From NCBI GenBank assembly GCA_034769895.1, contig CM068367.1, positions 350,859,111-350,923,110 on the forward strand: 64,000 nucleotides of DNA, written 5' to 3'. The notes beneath the pieces are model-generated. The model searched no databases, was not told where the DNA came from, and worked only from the letters and a program-made list of their open reading frames with translations. The translations under genes were made by a program, and so were the position numbers. Source of the DNA: Magicicada septendecula. Its lineage: Eukaryota; Arthropoda; Insecta; Hemiptera; Cicadidae. Shown here piece by piece: positions 1 to 12,370 of this stretch; the stretch's first letter is position 1, and each line of letters opens with the position of its first letter.

Positions 1-1075
1 ACAATTTCCTGGCCAACAAGTGAGAACTATAATTGACAAGGCAATGAGGTTACTTAAATAATATTGAATTGCTCATGTCTTGGGACATATTTTGTACCCG
101 TGTCTGATTTAACATAGACATTCTTGTCTCTTAAAAAAACTGAATTCCTGTATACCAAAACATTTTGTATACTATCCTCTAAATCAATGGTAAATAATGA
201 CTCTATAAACATACTTGATCACCTTAAAGGAAATTCAAGGACATTAATAATTATTGGTAATGTCAGAACACCATTCTCAAGCTGAAACCTTTGTCTAGCT
301 GAGTAGTACATATTGTAGATAATGTTGGCATTGGTACTGCTTACAAAGATTCAAAATTGAAGGAATAATTAACCTTCATCACTTGGTTGTGTACACACTG
401 CAGTTGTACTCATATCTATGATACCGGATTATGGAAATAAATTATATTTATATGAATACTGAACTTTTCAGTATGCAAAGTAGGGTATTCAGTTTTGTAT
501 TTCCATCACTTCATTTGTCATGTGTTTAGACGTCTTTCTATTATATTTTTTTTTGCATTTCAATTTTATTATTTTCAACTGACTGCATTTTTTCATTTCT
601 TACTACCAAAAAGATTAGTAGAAAACACGCATTTTGTCAATTGATATATAAAAATGAAAATAAAAACTCGGTACGACAAGACAGCAAATAACTCTAGATG
701 TATCTCACCATAATAATAATTAAAAAGGCACTAATGTTTATAAAGAAGAAATTATCATTACATTAATGAACTATATGACAAAATATCTAATATTTGGTAA
801 AATGATATCAGTTCAAATAATTGTAAGTTGCTTCTAAAAGGTATGGTTTATGGAATATTTGACTAATGAAAATTTTTGACCTGTTTTCTGTACCAACAGA
901 AGAATGAGGTAACACCAATGTTTTTAAGGCCCAAATTGTGAGGTGAAATTGGTGTTTTTATACTGGTACAATGGTCACACAGATCATTATTTTGTATAGT
1001 GGAAACAGAATAACTGACACCAGATGAAGTCATTACACAGACTGATCAAAATAATAATTTTAAGAATCACATGAA
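1..1075. other. Unassigned AT-rich sequence left of element G1
   Basis: No gene, RNA or repeat can be assigned. On the minus strand about 100-330 reads as a partly open stretch containing the word SDTGTKYVPRHEQ, but stops interrupt it and I do not recognise a family. It lies just downstream (in minus sense) of the G1 3' LTR, so it is probably flanking intronic or intergenic DNA. The exact LTR edge is uncertain. Confidence 0.3.
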
Positions 1076-1079
1076 GTCA

Positions 1080-1538
1080 CTAATTACAACTTTAATTACA
1101 ATTAGAATTAAACAAAGACATTCAAATACAACAGTCCCTCAAACTAGAGAATGTCCAATAAATAGTAATGTCACAAACAATAAATGTCACTTTATTACAG
1201 TTTGCACTAAGTAATCAAAAACACTAAACTGCAAATCACAACAACAATCACTCTGAACTGCACTGTAATGTCGCTGGTCTAAAACTGAAACTTAACTGGT
1301 CCCTGGCTGCTTAGGTTCGAGAGAAATCTAACGCTTTTCAGCCAATGTTTCAAGAAAAGTTGTATAGTCACAAGCTCTCTTGAACTTGCTAGAAGCCATG
1401 TCAATGATTGGGCTTAAAGACAAAATGAAGTTTACACAGATGAAATGCGCAAAGCTTGCCTATCTATTTAGGCGTAAGACTGCTGCTCACACTGTACTTG
1501 CAAGTGTTATGTATGTTGTCTATTTCCTTAGTGTAGCA
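1080..1538 (-). repeat. G1 3' LTR (left edge approximate)
   Basis: The high edge is set by TG directly after the purine tract in minus sense (TGCTACACTAAGG). Bases 1312-1538 match 8030-8254 at moderate identity, and the further stretch with AATAAAG-like signals resembles the G2 LTR near 42.6-43.0 kb. The low edge could not be fixed because the other G1 LTR is partial. Confidence 0.55.
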
Positions 1539-1553
1539 CTGTCCCTTCCTTAA
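1539..1553 (-). other. G1 polypurine tract
   Basis: Minus-sense TTAAGGAAGGGACAG lies immediately before the 3' LTR. The matching tract in G2 (about 42998-43012) reads TTAAGAAGAGGGCAG. This is the usual plus-strand primer site of LTR elements. Confidence 0.6.
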
Positions 1554-2059
1554 GCCTGTTCTTCCGAACTGGCAAATCCTACTGTGTTTGTTTTAAGCAC
1601 AACAACTTGAAAGTCCTCTACCACTTCCACAGCACTTTCTCAATCACTTGCAAACATCTCTTCTTCAATTCTATTTTGCCTTTCTTGTCTGTTTCAAACC
1701 TCCTGAGTGATGTCTTCTTCAGTAACTTTTCTGATCCTGTAACAAGCGTTATTCCATTCCCAAATGTGTCCGGTCTTCTCTTCTTGCTTCTACATCTTGT
1801 TTATTTGCAACCAATTCTTCCTCTCAGCTTCTCCCTTGGGCACTTCTTTTAACTCACAAACAAGCAAGAGTCTCTTCTCAACAACCATAGTTGGTTTTCC
1901 AATCACCTCTTCTGTCACCATACAAATTGGTACTTCATCTACTAGTTAATTTCTGTTTCTGCATACAACAAGGGTTCCTTTCGCCTGCACCTTATGACTC
2001 ATTTATTTGGCCAACCTCACTTGCTTGATCGAACGGTTGGTTGATCCTATCATTTCAGT

Positions 2060-2365
2060 CATGAAAACTTATCTTCTCTTGGCCAACTCTCAGAATATTC
2101 TCTGTCAAGTTCACAACAAATTCATAGGCATTTATAATTAGTGTCTGTGCTAAAAATCATTTAATCAACTAAGTCTGCAACAAACAATTGGTGGCTAAAT
2201 TTGAGGAGACCCAGACGTAGGACATAGACATATGTCTACCTTTCCTAACAATTTGATGGGGCATCCAGTCACACTGTGTATGGTACGAGAGCTAAATTTA
2301 GGTTGACAGTCACTGACTAAGTCAGGGCACACTACAGACACTGTAGTACCTGTGGCAACTGTAAA
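2060..2365 (-). pseudogene. G1 retropepsin-like region (fossil)
   Basis: The minus-strand translation aligns with the better preserved G2 protease region at 56009-56331. Shared words include VCPD followed by QP-FSS in G1 (QP-LSS in G2), and IKLL-KVD. The region is degenerate and carries several breaks. It lies between the G1 gag and the 3' LTR, the normal gag-pro order. Confidence 0.55.
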
Positions 2366-2960
2366 TGATGTTAATTTGCATCATTTGCATTAGCAATCAA
2401 GTTTCTGCTGGTACTATGAAGTGTGAAACTGTGTTGTTCAGGAGCTTTATTTCTCCAATTTGTGTGTTCCCTTCTCTATGTATTATATTCTCCCAATAAT
2501 CAGTTTGAAGATGTACTGGTTTCCAAATTTGAACAATTTTTTGTAACCTTCTGCCTCTTACCCATCATTCAAATCACTGCACTCTTGACCCTTTGATTTG
2601 CCTGTTCTGTATAATTTCTTTTATGCCTCTATTTTAACAGCAATGCGTTACTGCGATATTCTGATTACAGTGCGATGACATAAAGTCATGAATGTAGAGG
2701 GATGCTAATTTTGCAGCTTCAAACATCAGGGAGTGATCAAGAGCTTATGACCTACTGCCATGTCTTGCCACTCATAACATTTGCTGAAGTTCACTATCTC
2801 TGACACCAACAATACACATAAGGAAAGCAATCAGAGTCTGGAAGCCTTCTGATGCTTGAGGATACCCCAGTGTAATTAGCCTGTCAATATTTGCTTCAAA
2901 CTCTAGAAGAATCTCCCCAGAATGCTGCCGTCTTGCTCATAAATAAGTGCAGTACAAACC

Positions 2961-3385
2961 TCACAAGTGTTTATCACCATACTGTAATTCTAGAGCTCTT
3001 ATCAATTCGGCAGAGGTGTTCTGGCTATCGGGTGGCACTTTCTGTAGTAGCTCTGCAGCGAGTCCTTTTAAAGTGAGAACAATTAACACTGTTTTCTCTT
3101 TTTCTGTCCAATAAGTTGCACAAACAGCAGCTTCAAATTGCCGAAGATATGTTGCCCAGTGAGATCTTCCATCAAATGTTGGGGTATTGATGTGAACTGT
3201 TCCAACTACATGCAAAACCTCATTCTCTGCTCCTCGTTTTCTATGTATTTTCTGTCATTACCATTGGCACTATCTCATCAGTACGCATGGATGTTATTTC
3301 AATTAACTGGTTGATTTCACTTTTAAGTTGTTTTCTTATGTGATTTGCAATTGAATCATCTACTGCAGATATTTTTGTTGACATT
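2961..3385 (-). pseudogene. G1 gag region (fossil)
   Basis: The minus-strand translation contains PTFDGRSHWATYLRQFEAA followed by LTLKGLAAELLQ. This is the typical capsid pattern of insect Ty3/Gypsy Gag (F-D-G-x3-W-x2-Y-x2-Q-F-E ... L-x-G-x-A). An upstream methionine near 3384 starts a polar N-terminal stretch. The region is broken. The equivalent part of G2 lies beyond its protease, where Polinton sequence now follows. Confidence 0.65.
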
Positions 3386-3599
3386 GTTTTTCCTATATTT
3401 TAGAGAGATTTTTCTACTGTATACAATCTTACCCCTTGTCCATTCACATCACCAAGTAATTCACCACTTATGAGACCCAATGCTGTAGTAATATGCTCTA
3501 GCAATTACTTTTGTTCCTGTATCAGTGTTTGTCATGTCTTCTGTTTTACACTTCTGTTCCTCTGCTTCCTGTTTGTTTCTTTGTTTCTTGGAATTGTGC

Positions 3600-6500
3600 C
3601 GTGTTTTGGTAAACCCGGCCGCCTATAAGCCTGAATAGTATAAAAAAAGCTGCCCTAACTGCTGATTTAATTTGTTTAAGTATTTTTAATTTGTTTAACA
3701 TCATATTACGCGTACGCGTATGTATGGGGTTTGCGCTGCACACTGTCGCTGCCTGACGGCGCAGGGTGGAATTACGGTTGTTCGACATGTGATTTCAATG
3801 CTGGGGCATTCAGTTAAAGCCAGCGGTTGTGTTCACATCTGATGCTCTTCCCGGCCGCCTTCAGTTTCAAGTTTCTGTAATCTACTTAATTTCTACTATG
3901 TTTACGTAAAGGCTACAGAGATTCCCGGTAAGGTACTTTAGAGATATTGTCAATTATTTTGTAAGAGTTTGAAAACGTAATGTTGAAATTATATGTTGCC
4001 ACGTGGTGTGTGAATGGCTATGTTCATAAGCGAATGTTTGATTGTTTTATCTTTGTTGCTCTTGTACAGCACGATAATTTCTATTATTATTATTAACTAT
4101 AACTATTGGGACGTAAAGGAAAGATAATTGTAATTGTGTAAAGACGAAACTTAATTATATTATTGGGAACGAGCACGCGGTGCCTAACACGTGTACCTGT
4201 CTGAGTTTGTCAGTTCTTGTACAGTCATCATTTTCTGTATACAGTCATCATTAACGAAATACATTATATTCGTTAATGGGAGTTATTCACATAATATTAA
4301 AGTTTTGTGGCCGAGTGTGCGTTAAGATTTCAAAAGAATTATGCAAGAGTGTTAAAGAAGAGATATGTTGAGTGAGTTTTGGGCTGTGGTACGTGGGTGT
4401 TGAGAACTATGAATGACGATGGTAATTTTCCTATAATTGTTTAGGGTTTTCGTCCAGCCAGGAGCTCAACCCGTTCCAGTGCACTGCCGTCCAACTGGCA
4501 TGATGCAACAAACAACCAGACTCAATGTTGGCTGCTGCTGGAGGAGCGTCAACATATCCTGTCAGCGATGCCCACGAGACATACTCCGGATAATTGAAAG
4601 GTGATATTTAAACTTTTATTTTCTTAAGGCCACTTCAACGAATCTCCAGTGCATAAAAATGTCGCAAGTTAACAAGTCCTACGATAGTTAACAAGTGCTC
4701 ACGTCTATCTAGACAATTTCGGACAGGGTGATAAATTTTATTTTACAACCAATTCAGAATGTAATACATCTCAATGTAATTGTAGATCTGGCCGAGGAGC
4801 TCGTGTCCGGGCTGGCAGTTTTTTTCCCCAATATATATATATCTGTATCTAAGTTTAAAAAAAAAAAATTGAAGTAGTAAATGTATACAAAGCTGATATT
4901 TTGTCAGGTATGTGGGTTGGTTATTTTTTTTAAATTATTTATTAATAAGCGTTTGCTCTAATAGACCTTTGGTAGCGTTAAGGGGATTATATTGTTTTTA
5001 GGCTTTTTGGGCGATTTAGGCACCTGGGCGGGGCAGTTTCATTCAGGTACCGGGCGTGTTGTGTAGTGTCAGATCAGGTTGGCCGCGTGTCTTCGGCCAG
5101 ATCAATTCAGGTTGCTGCAAATGTCTATACATTTATATGTATATGCAGATATATATATATTTGCACGGTTCTATTAAAGAAATTTAGCAGTTTATTAATT
5201 ATTCAGCCGGTGCCGCGACTTAGTTTTTTTTTACTGCCATTTTCATTTCCGGATGTGTTAGATTGTCATATACTTTTATAAGAGTTTTTTTTTACTTATC
5301 ACCTCACTCTAAGTTTCTAGGGTTATAACTTTAGTTTTTTTATTAAGTTTGCCGGTACTCTGTTCCGCTGTGAACTTCTTTAAAATGTTGTACCTGTTGT
5401 TACAAGGGTACAAAGGGAGGTAACAAATGTTACAGTACTATCTTATAATTCATTTCAGTCTTGTTAACTTTGTGACGGTATCCTATTAAGTGGGGACTAT
5501 TCCAGAATTTCGTTTTTTTTTGTAATTTCTTATCCTGAAGTTTATTCAGTCGTATTTTCTTAATTTCCTTTCACTGATTACCGAGTTAAGGGGGTCCGGA
5601 TGATCCGTCCATATGTCTCTCCTTTCATGCTTGGGTACGTGGGGGATGTTCAGGCTGGCTTCCCGAGTTAACATGATGTATGATATCATGCTGTGTCTGT
5701 GATGTGTATTTATGTATGTCTGTATGTGTATTTATATCTGTATTTATGTGAAAGTATGTATTGTAATATTGAGTATGTGTAAAGGGCTATTTATATAAAT
5801 TATATGCTAGGTTTAACGAATTCGGATCATTATAGTATTATGTAAATGATGTTGAGAATATTCAAATCACTGTCAGATTATACCTATGTGCAGATATCAA
5901 GAAGATTTTAGAATGATGAGGAATTAAGAATTTTGAAGTTTTCATTTAAGTTTGAAATCAAGTAATGAAAATCTAAACCTTAATTCGGAGTTTTAACATT
6001 GTATGAATTTACAGGTGATATTTTACAGAATCTAAAATTGAACTATGGAGAATCTAAACCTCACACTTGTAGTCGCATTCAACTAAAATTCAAGAGTTTT
6101 ATTTTATATTGAAATTGAATGCTGGAAAATCTAAAATTCGTAATTGTATTAAAATTGAACTCAAGTTTAAAGTTACACTTGGTACTGCAATTAGATTATT
6201 GAAAATCTAAACCTTATATTTTGCTTTAACATTGAACTAAAAGTTAAAGGTTGTAATTTTACATTAAATGGTATTTTCAAAATTTAAATTTTATATTTGT
6301 ATTGAGGTTGAACTTGAAATAAGGTTTAAGAGTTGTATATTTTATATTAATAGTGAATTGTTGGATTTTAAGAATTTATTGAATTATTTAATAATATTGA
6401 ATTTGTGACTAATTGCACGACAACTTAGAATTTAAAATAAAGATTGTTATTGTTGTTTAACAGCCGAGTTTAATTGCAAGTCCCGTCTCACTGGACCCAG

Positions 6501-6640
6501 CACATTTTTGCTTCTCTAGGCCTTCCGCCTAGTTTTAAATATCTGGTGGCCTCTTTGAAAAAAAAAAATTCAAAATTTTATAAAGTTAAAAAAAAATTTT
6601 TTTAAAGAAGGGTTACAGAAATTAAGTAATAATTCTTTCT
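3600..6640. other. Unassigned ~3 kb block inside G1
   Basis: This block separates two pieces of the G1 gag leader and has no counterpart in G2, so it is probably an insertion. Visible content: a GC-richer segment at 3600-3860, two AT-rich low-complexity stretches, a TG/TATG-rich run near 5690-5770, the 78-bp tandem repeat at 5960-6370, an AATAAAG signal near 6436 and a TGGTGGCCTCTTTG stretch near 6544 that could be a primer-binding site after an LTR. No paired LTR or target duplication was found, so the element type stays open. Confidence 0.35.
5960..6370. repeat. Degenerate tandem repeat, ~78-bp unit, 5 copies
   Basis: Units begin with GAAAATCTAAA-like words at about 5967, 6048, 6125, 6201 and 6278, giving spacings of 75-81 bp. 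Each unit continues with a TTGTATT...ATTGAACT-like part and a TTTTATATT-like part. Copies are quite diverged, which indicates an old array. Confidence 0.55.
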
Positions 6641-6714
6641 GGCATTATTGTGTTTCCAGTGCTTTCTGTACTCCTCCTCTTTCTCATCTTGTTGTTTTTC
6701 TGCTTCTTCTAACC

Positions 6715-7968
6715 CAGTGGTTCCCAAACTGTCATCCACGAAATGTTTCAGGGGGTCCGGGGACACTTTTAAGAAAAAACAGAATATACCGTAATTTTCT
6801 CAGATTGTTATGCACTAAAATCAAAATTTTAGAATCTTAAAACAATTAGTAAGTGATTCCAGTATTTTTTGTTCAAAATAATTAGAATTGTAAAAGTAAT
6901 TTCAAACTAATTGCTTTAACAATGTCTTTAAGTCATGTTGTGTAGCAGATCTGTTTGTCAGCTGAACTGACTAGAGTGCCGCATCAATGCAGAACTGATC
7001 GCGCTGTTTTAGTCCATGTACAAGCACTGTATCTTGTTTATAAGCACTACATCTAAGCAAAATGTTTTCCGTGTGGCTGGTTTTACGCCTAAGTAGCTGG
7101 ATTTCGACTCGTGTGGCTGGAAAGATAGAGCTGAGGTTGGCAACGCTGGCTGTGCAACGCACTGTATCAGTCTCGTGGCCCCTGGCAAGCCATTGACGCT
7201 TGTGTAGATAAAAAAATTGAAACTGTGGATTCAGAGATTAGACAACTCTGAAATATTCAAACAATTCCCTTCCGTGGCAGATTTCACCAAATATCAGGAT
7301 AAAATGTTTCAAAGGAGATCCTCAACATTATTAAGTCTCATCTGGAGCAACTGCACTTTGCAGCTAAGGGAATATTTTCCAGTGACGGATGATAGTGACA
7401 TGTGGATAAGGAATCCACTTGCTGTTGGGCTCTCAACTAACCTCTCTCTTACACTACAAGAAGAATATTCATTGGTAGAACTTTCAACTAACAGTTAATT
7501 AAAATTACAGTTTTCGCAATTACAGCTAGCTGACTTCTGGTTATATGTAATGACTGACTGACTACTATCCTGAACTCGCAAAAAAAGCTTGCGCAATTAA
7601 AGATTTTTTAATTGAGTTTCCCTCTACTTATTTGTGTGAAACTGCATTCTCTCAGCTCATGTTCTTGAAATCAACGTTAAGAAATAAACTTGATACGGAG
7701 AGTGACTTAATATTGAAATTATCAGACATTAAACCCAATAGTGCAGAGCTAATTGTTCAAAAGCAGCTTTTCTTCACATTACTTTGATGTCATTTATGTT
7801 ATAATTTTGCAAGTTAAGAAAATTTTGATTTTAATACATTTTACTTAAAATATAAGAGTTTGTATCGTATTTACTGTTTGTTTTATTTCAGAACTCAGAC
7901 GGGGTCCATCAAATTATTAATTTTTGGGAGGGGGGAAGTTCGCGGATTGAAAAGTTTGGGAGCCACTG
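6715..7968 (+). mobile_element. Short non-autonomous hAT transposon with intact ends
   Basis: The 1254-bp element is bounded by near-perfect terminal inverted repeats: CAGTGGTTCCCAAACT at the left and CAGTGGCTCCCAAACT on the other strand at the right. It is flanked by an exact 8-bp target duplication TTCTAACC (6707-6714 and 7969-7976). Eight-base duplications and CAG-G-TTC ends are diagnostic of the hAT superfamily. The body keeps only the C-terminal part of a transposase, so it is an internally deleted copy of an autonomous element that would be about 3 kb. It sits in the gag leader of G1 and is therefore younger than G1. Confidence 0.9.
7217..7790 (+). pseudogene. hAT transposase C-terminal remnant (ZBED5/GTF2IRD2-like)
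   Basis: A 93-codon open stretch (7217-7498) contains LREYFPVTDD and WIRNPLA, words typical of hAT transposases related to the ZBED5/FAM200/GTF2IRD2 host genes. After a stop at 7496-7498 and a frame change, about 7590-7785 encodes FPSTYLCETAFSQL and LRNKLDTESDL, the conserved core of the hAT C-terminal dimerisation region. The BED zinc finger and the first catalytic Asp are absent, so no active transposase can be made. A separate relic at 41.26 kb holds a BED finger of the same type. Confidence 0.75.
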
Positions 7969-8029
7969 TTCTAACCCCTTTTTCTCATCAGTCATTTTGC
8001 TGCTCCTTCTACTTATTTGTAGCCCACTG

Positions 8030-8254
8030 AGGTTCGAGAGAAATCTATCACTTTCCGGCCAACATATCGAGAAAAGTTGGGTAGTTGACAGTGCTCTGAA
8101 ACTTCTAGAAAATATGTCAAAACCTGACTCTGGCATGTTTTCACAGACGAAATGACATGACATCACTAAAGTTGCCTACCTATTTGGGTATGAGACTGCC
8201 GCTCACATTGTAGATGTACGCACCACGCATGTTCTCTATTTCCTCAGTGTAATA
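8030..8254 (-). repeat. G1 5' LTR, partial
   Basis: This segment matches 1312-1538, with shared words such as GGTTCGAGAGAAATCTA at its left edge and TATTTCCT-AGTGTA at the right. It represents only the first part of the LTR in minus sense. A short leader with an ATG near 8004 follows and is then interrupted by the hAT insertion. Confidence 0.55.
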
Positions 8255-8896
8255 TTGTCAACTTTAATTGATATTAAAAATTCAAGTGACCGCTGGGTCA
8301 CATCATACAAATTACAGAATTACAAATTGCTGTGAACTATGGTAATCAAATAAATCTGAATCTCTTTAGACTGGAGCATTATAAGTACACAAATAAATAC
8401 TGTAGTCTCCACAATCATAGCTTATATTATTAAGTGAATCATAAGCTATGATTAACTTAATAACGAAGCTTAATCAATAAATTAAGATAAAAAATTTGGA
8501 ACTTTACTTAGTTATGTATGTAATTATATACTTTACCATGCACACATTTATTTCAATAAATAAAAGCCTTTAAAAGGTCATCGTATACTTATATGTACCA
8601 TACACTTGATTATTAAAAAAGTGCTTTATATAAAAAAATATCCAATTATATAGTTATAGCACTGTACTTTGTTATGTTCTTGTCAAAAAGTCAGGAAATG
8701 GAATTCAATCAATGGTTATGATAAACAAAATGGATTATGCTGTACAGAATGCCTAAGTGATATTATACTGAGCAATTTGTTTATCATGTTAACGTGACTT
8801 CATGTAAGCCAAACTTCTATAACTCAAGGCCTAACTGTAACAGATACTTGCAGTTGTACACAGTAAATAAACATTTAACATAAAACTGTCTGCAGC

Positions 8897-8899
<3 letters not shown>

Positions 8900-8939
<40 letters not shown>

Positions 8940-8960
8940 GCACGCACGCACGCACTCACG
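8900..8960. repeat. (CA)n / (CACG)n microsatellite
   Basis: An uninterrupted CA run grades into CACG tetranucleotides. It is simple sequence with no further feature. Confidence 0.95.
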
Positions 8961-10224
8961 CAGATAATTTTAAAATTAATAACTTTTTATGAATATTGTA
9001 ATAAAACAAAATATTTAAATTTTTTCCGAGTATAATTAATTGTTTTAATATTATTTTATTTTATAAACTTTTATTTTTTATTTCAATTTAATTTTTTATT
9101 ATTTATTTATTTAGGTATTTTTATTAAATTTTCAATTAATTGATAAATTGAAGAATTATCAATTGTGTATGACTTTGTGAAAAAATTTTTGTTCACGGCG
9201 TTAAATAGACTATGTTGTGTCCAAATCGATTGAAGGTAGCTGTCAATTCAGCGTCTTTATTTCTTCTTCTGCTTGTCCTGTTAATTACTGAAAAACTTAC
9301 GTCTTTTAATTTAACTATTTAATTATTAAATAAAACGCCAAGTGAAAACAAATAATTAGATTTGTTGTGAATGATGCGATTATTCGACTTGCGTCGAAAC
9401 TCGAGTCGGAGTCGAGACTGGATCTCAGGTCGATTAATACATATTCTAAAATTATTTCAAATTAAATTATTGTTTAACATGGATTCTTTGAACTGTCGAA
9501 ATAGTCAGGAAAGGCAAGTTAGAGAATTCAATACTTACAATTAGAAAAAACTTATTCATTAACATATAATTATTAAAAGATATAGTAGATATTATTAAAA
9601 ATGAATTCAAACCACAGTCTGGCGATTCTGACGTCACGCTATTTCCGTCTTGTTCCGGTCGCTGCTAACTGTGATTAAAAGATGGCTGCCATCATGCGTT
9701 GTGCTACGCTGACTATCTGTCTCTGGAATTTTCCCTCAATAAAATGCAGAAGTTGATAAATTCCTCTTCTGTGATGTAGTTATTGTAAGATCTTCAAGTT
9801 GTAGTGTTTGGTTTTCTTCATTCCTTCATAATTCCATAATATATCTTGGTTTGAGTTAGTTAAAATTTAATTCAGATTTTTTCTAAATACTCTGATACGT
9901 TCGTTCTGCTTGGAGTCTAACAATCAACTAACTTTTATTTGTTCCTTCATGTAGAAAAATCTGTAAGATTTTGGTTGCAGTTTTCATTGTTCACTATCAG
10001 CTGTTTGCCTAAGTACTGATTTAATTTTATATAAATAAATGACATTTTTTATATTTTACTGGCTATAATTTAGTTATTTAGTATTTTTATGAAATTTTAA
10101 TTACATGACTATATTCCTGCTCTGATTTTATACAAGTTAATATTAAACATGACCTAGTTTGGTTTGAATTAAACTCAAAAGTTACAATCCTTCAAATTTA
10201 CTTCTAGGCTATAAAACAGGTTAA

Positions 10225-10885
10225 TTACCTACCGTCACGCTTTTTGAAATCCGAAAACAGGATTACTCGAGTTTCGACACATTAAGTGTCATCTTCAGAT
10301 CCTCGATGAATATAAGTTAAAAATACATTTGTTGATGTATGCACATCCTGTCAGATAATAAAAACAACACAAACATAACAACAAAAATACTTAAATAATT
10401 TAACACATATTAAAACCGAGACAAAACAGAACGAAAACACGATACACGCGGCCGACGCGGACCTTATGCCCTGCATAACGTGTTCCTGCACATAATATTT
10501 AATACTAACACATTTGCAATAAAGGGCGTTATATGAACGCCCTCGAAGAATTCGAAATATATAAAGCATACAATAATGCCGATACCATGCCACATGTTTT
10601 GAATGATCAGCTGCATTTTAAATCAAACATCCTGTATGATACTGCTTTGCAGCATCTGCTATGATACGAGGTAGATATGAACCAGTGCGCGGTCTGTCGC
10701 CGTACGGTGTACACCACGAAACCGTTGTGCGCGCTATTTGTATATGTGTATTCTTATTTGTTTTATTTAAATGTGTTTTAATATTTTTGAAATATTCAAC
10801 AATTATGCCATCGCATGATGGGACAAGGTCCCGAAACATGTAAATTTTAAGTGAATATACATCTTACTGTAAGTCACAGACGGTA
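10225..10885. repeat. Inverted pair of hammerhead-core-like motifs (possible Penelope-type relic)
   Basis: On the minus strand 10298-10271 reads CTGAAGA, a GACAC/GTGTC stem, then GAAAC. On the plus strand 10816-10837 reads ATGATG, a GGGAC/GTCCC stem, then GAAAC. Both resemble the CUGAUGA-stem II-GAAA core of hammerhead ribozymes, which are known in Penelope-like retroelements. The outer edges also show an imperfect inverted repeat (TTACCTACCGTC near 10226; GACGGTAAGTTA near 10878). Neither core is perfect and no reverse transcriptase lies between them, so this is only a tentative call. Confidence 0.4.
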
Positions 10886-11493
10886 AGTTATACATTACTA
10901 ATTTGATTAACATTCTTTTTAAATACAATAAACACTTATTTTCTAACATCTAGTATATACTAATATTAACATGGTAGGTATTGAATACCCAGATAATAAT
11001 TAAACACAATAATTAGATAAATACACAAATTACGGTCTTAGCCTAATTACAGCCTTTTGGTGTCCTTTCACAACTGGTTTGGGGCGTTTCCCCTTAATTA
11101 TACACTGTTCACTTTATTCTCTCATATAGTTTGTCATAAGGTTTCTAATTTTTGGAGAATAAGGAATTTCACTTTTTACACACTATTTATTATCATTAAT
11201 CCTTTTTTAATTTCTACTGTTTTATTTATAATTATGTTTACATTAAATCAACCTACTGGTATTGTATTCTCTTACTTTTTCTAATGGGTTTCTAAATTTG
11301 TATAATAACTATAGTTTAATTTCATTTATTTATCTTGGTTTACTCTGATAGAGTATTCTGTCTTTAAAATAGGTTTTGGTACTTTGGAGATTTTTCATTT
11401 TAATTAATTGGTCCCTGGCTGTATTTCCTTACTGCTCCTTATCTTACTGGGTTTACTGATGATGTTACTGGGATAATAATCATACTATATGGT

Positions 11494-11988
11494 TGTACAA
11501 TAATGTTGGTATTTGTAATGTGGGAATTATATTGATGGAAGGTTGGCTAATCTGATTCATAATTTAATTTTGCTGCTACTGGCAGATATGACGGACACAG
11601 TGCTTTGAGCTTTGAAACACAACAGTCGTTTAGCTACGCTCGTTGCGTTTCGCCTGTCGGCTTAATTATTTTAATTATTTTGTAGGGCCTTTGGCCTAAA
11701 TTATTTCATGTTTTGTTTTAGTGTTGCATAATTGCGAGTCATTTCTTAAATATAATTTTTTCTTATACGTCATGATGCCTGAAGGCTTAGCTAACCTTCA
11801 TCAAATTTAAATCGACTTGTACTAATTTACGTACAATAAATGTGTTTAAATACAGTCCACTTATCTACCATTATTTTCATGTTCCTAGCCAATTTAACTC
11901 CACGACATTATTAAAAATGCTTAGCTAGGCATCTACATATCAAAATTTTTATTTTAATATCTTTATTAATCAACTACAATTCTTAACA
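11494..11988 (+). repeat. BEL/Pao 5' LTR
   Basis: It matches 30222-30716 along its whole length with about nine differences. It starts TG, ends CA and is preceded by the target duplication ATGGT. Confidence 0.95.
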
Positions 11989-12370
11989 TTTTTTGGTCAC
12001 TCCGGGCCTGGATCTATCATTCAACCTTCTTTTACAACTTTATACCTTGCGAAGCGGCTTCTCACTTAATTATTTGTTAATCCAATTTCTGGCCATCACG
12101 GGCGAATCAGTATGTTCACTGATCCGACCGTGTCGGTATTTATTTCAACACTTCTTTCGTCGCTGAGATTGGACTTCATGGACAGCACCATAGTATATAA
12201 AAAATCCACGTGTCAAAGCCTACACGCCAGGTTTTGAGCGGTTTCAAGTTGTGAGAGTATTCATCCATCCAGTCCGTGCGTGTCACTACCATCTGCTGCA
12301 CGGCCTCAACGCTGCAAGACGCCTCACCGAATACACGACATCAATATCATCAATAAAAGGTGCGTAAAAA
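11989..12370 (+). other. BEL/Pao primer-binding site and leader
   Basis: TGGTCACTCCGGGCCTGG begins at 11994, five bases after the LTR, where a primer-binding site is expected. I cannot name the tRNA with confidence. The remaining leader is non-coding and runs to the gag start near 12371. Confidence 0.55.

Larger units (their letters stand above)
1080..8254 (-). mobile_element. G1: broken Gypsy-like LTR element, gag-protease type
   Basis: This is a minus-strand LTR element fossil. Reading leftward it has a partial 5' LTR (8030-8254), a gag leader split by a hAT insertion, a gag domain near 2960-3385, a retropepsin-like region near 2060-2365, a purine tract at 1539-1553 and a 3' LTR ending at 1538. 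The same order is seen in G2 (42.6-61.85 kb), with sequence similarity in the LTR, purine tract, protease and spacer. No reverse transcriptase or integrase is visible, and only about 0.5 kb separates protease and LTR. It has many breaks and looks old. About 3 kb (3600-6640) inside it does not match G2 and is probably a separate insertion. Confidence 0.65.
8255..11488. other. Gene-free AT-rich stretch
   Basis: No coding exon with matching splice sites was found on either strand. The stretch holds a CA microsatellite (8900-8960) and the inverted hammerhead-like pair (about 10230-10880). It ends at the BEL target duplication ATGGT (11489-11493). It is probably intron or downstream flank of the minus-strand helicase gene whose exons lie to the right. 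Confidence 0.4.

Noticed and set aside
1607-1949. Plus-strand Ser/Phe/Leu-rich open frames near the G1 LTR
   Set aside because: Antisense to the G1 spacer; hydrophobic composition comes from complementing Glu/Lys codons.
10351-10843. Open frames of 60-80 codons between the hammerhead-like motifs
   Set aside because: No similarity to a reverse transcriptase or endonuclease; overlapping frames on both strands suggest chance.
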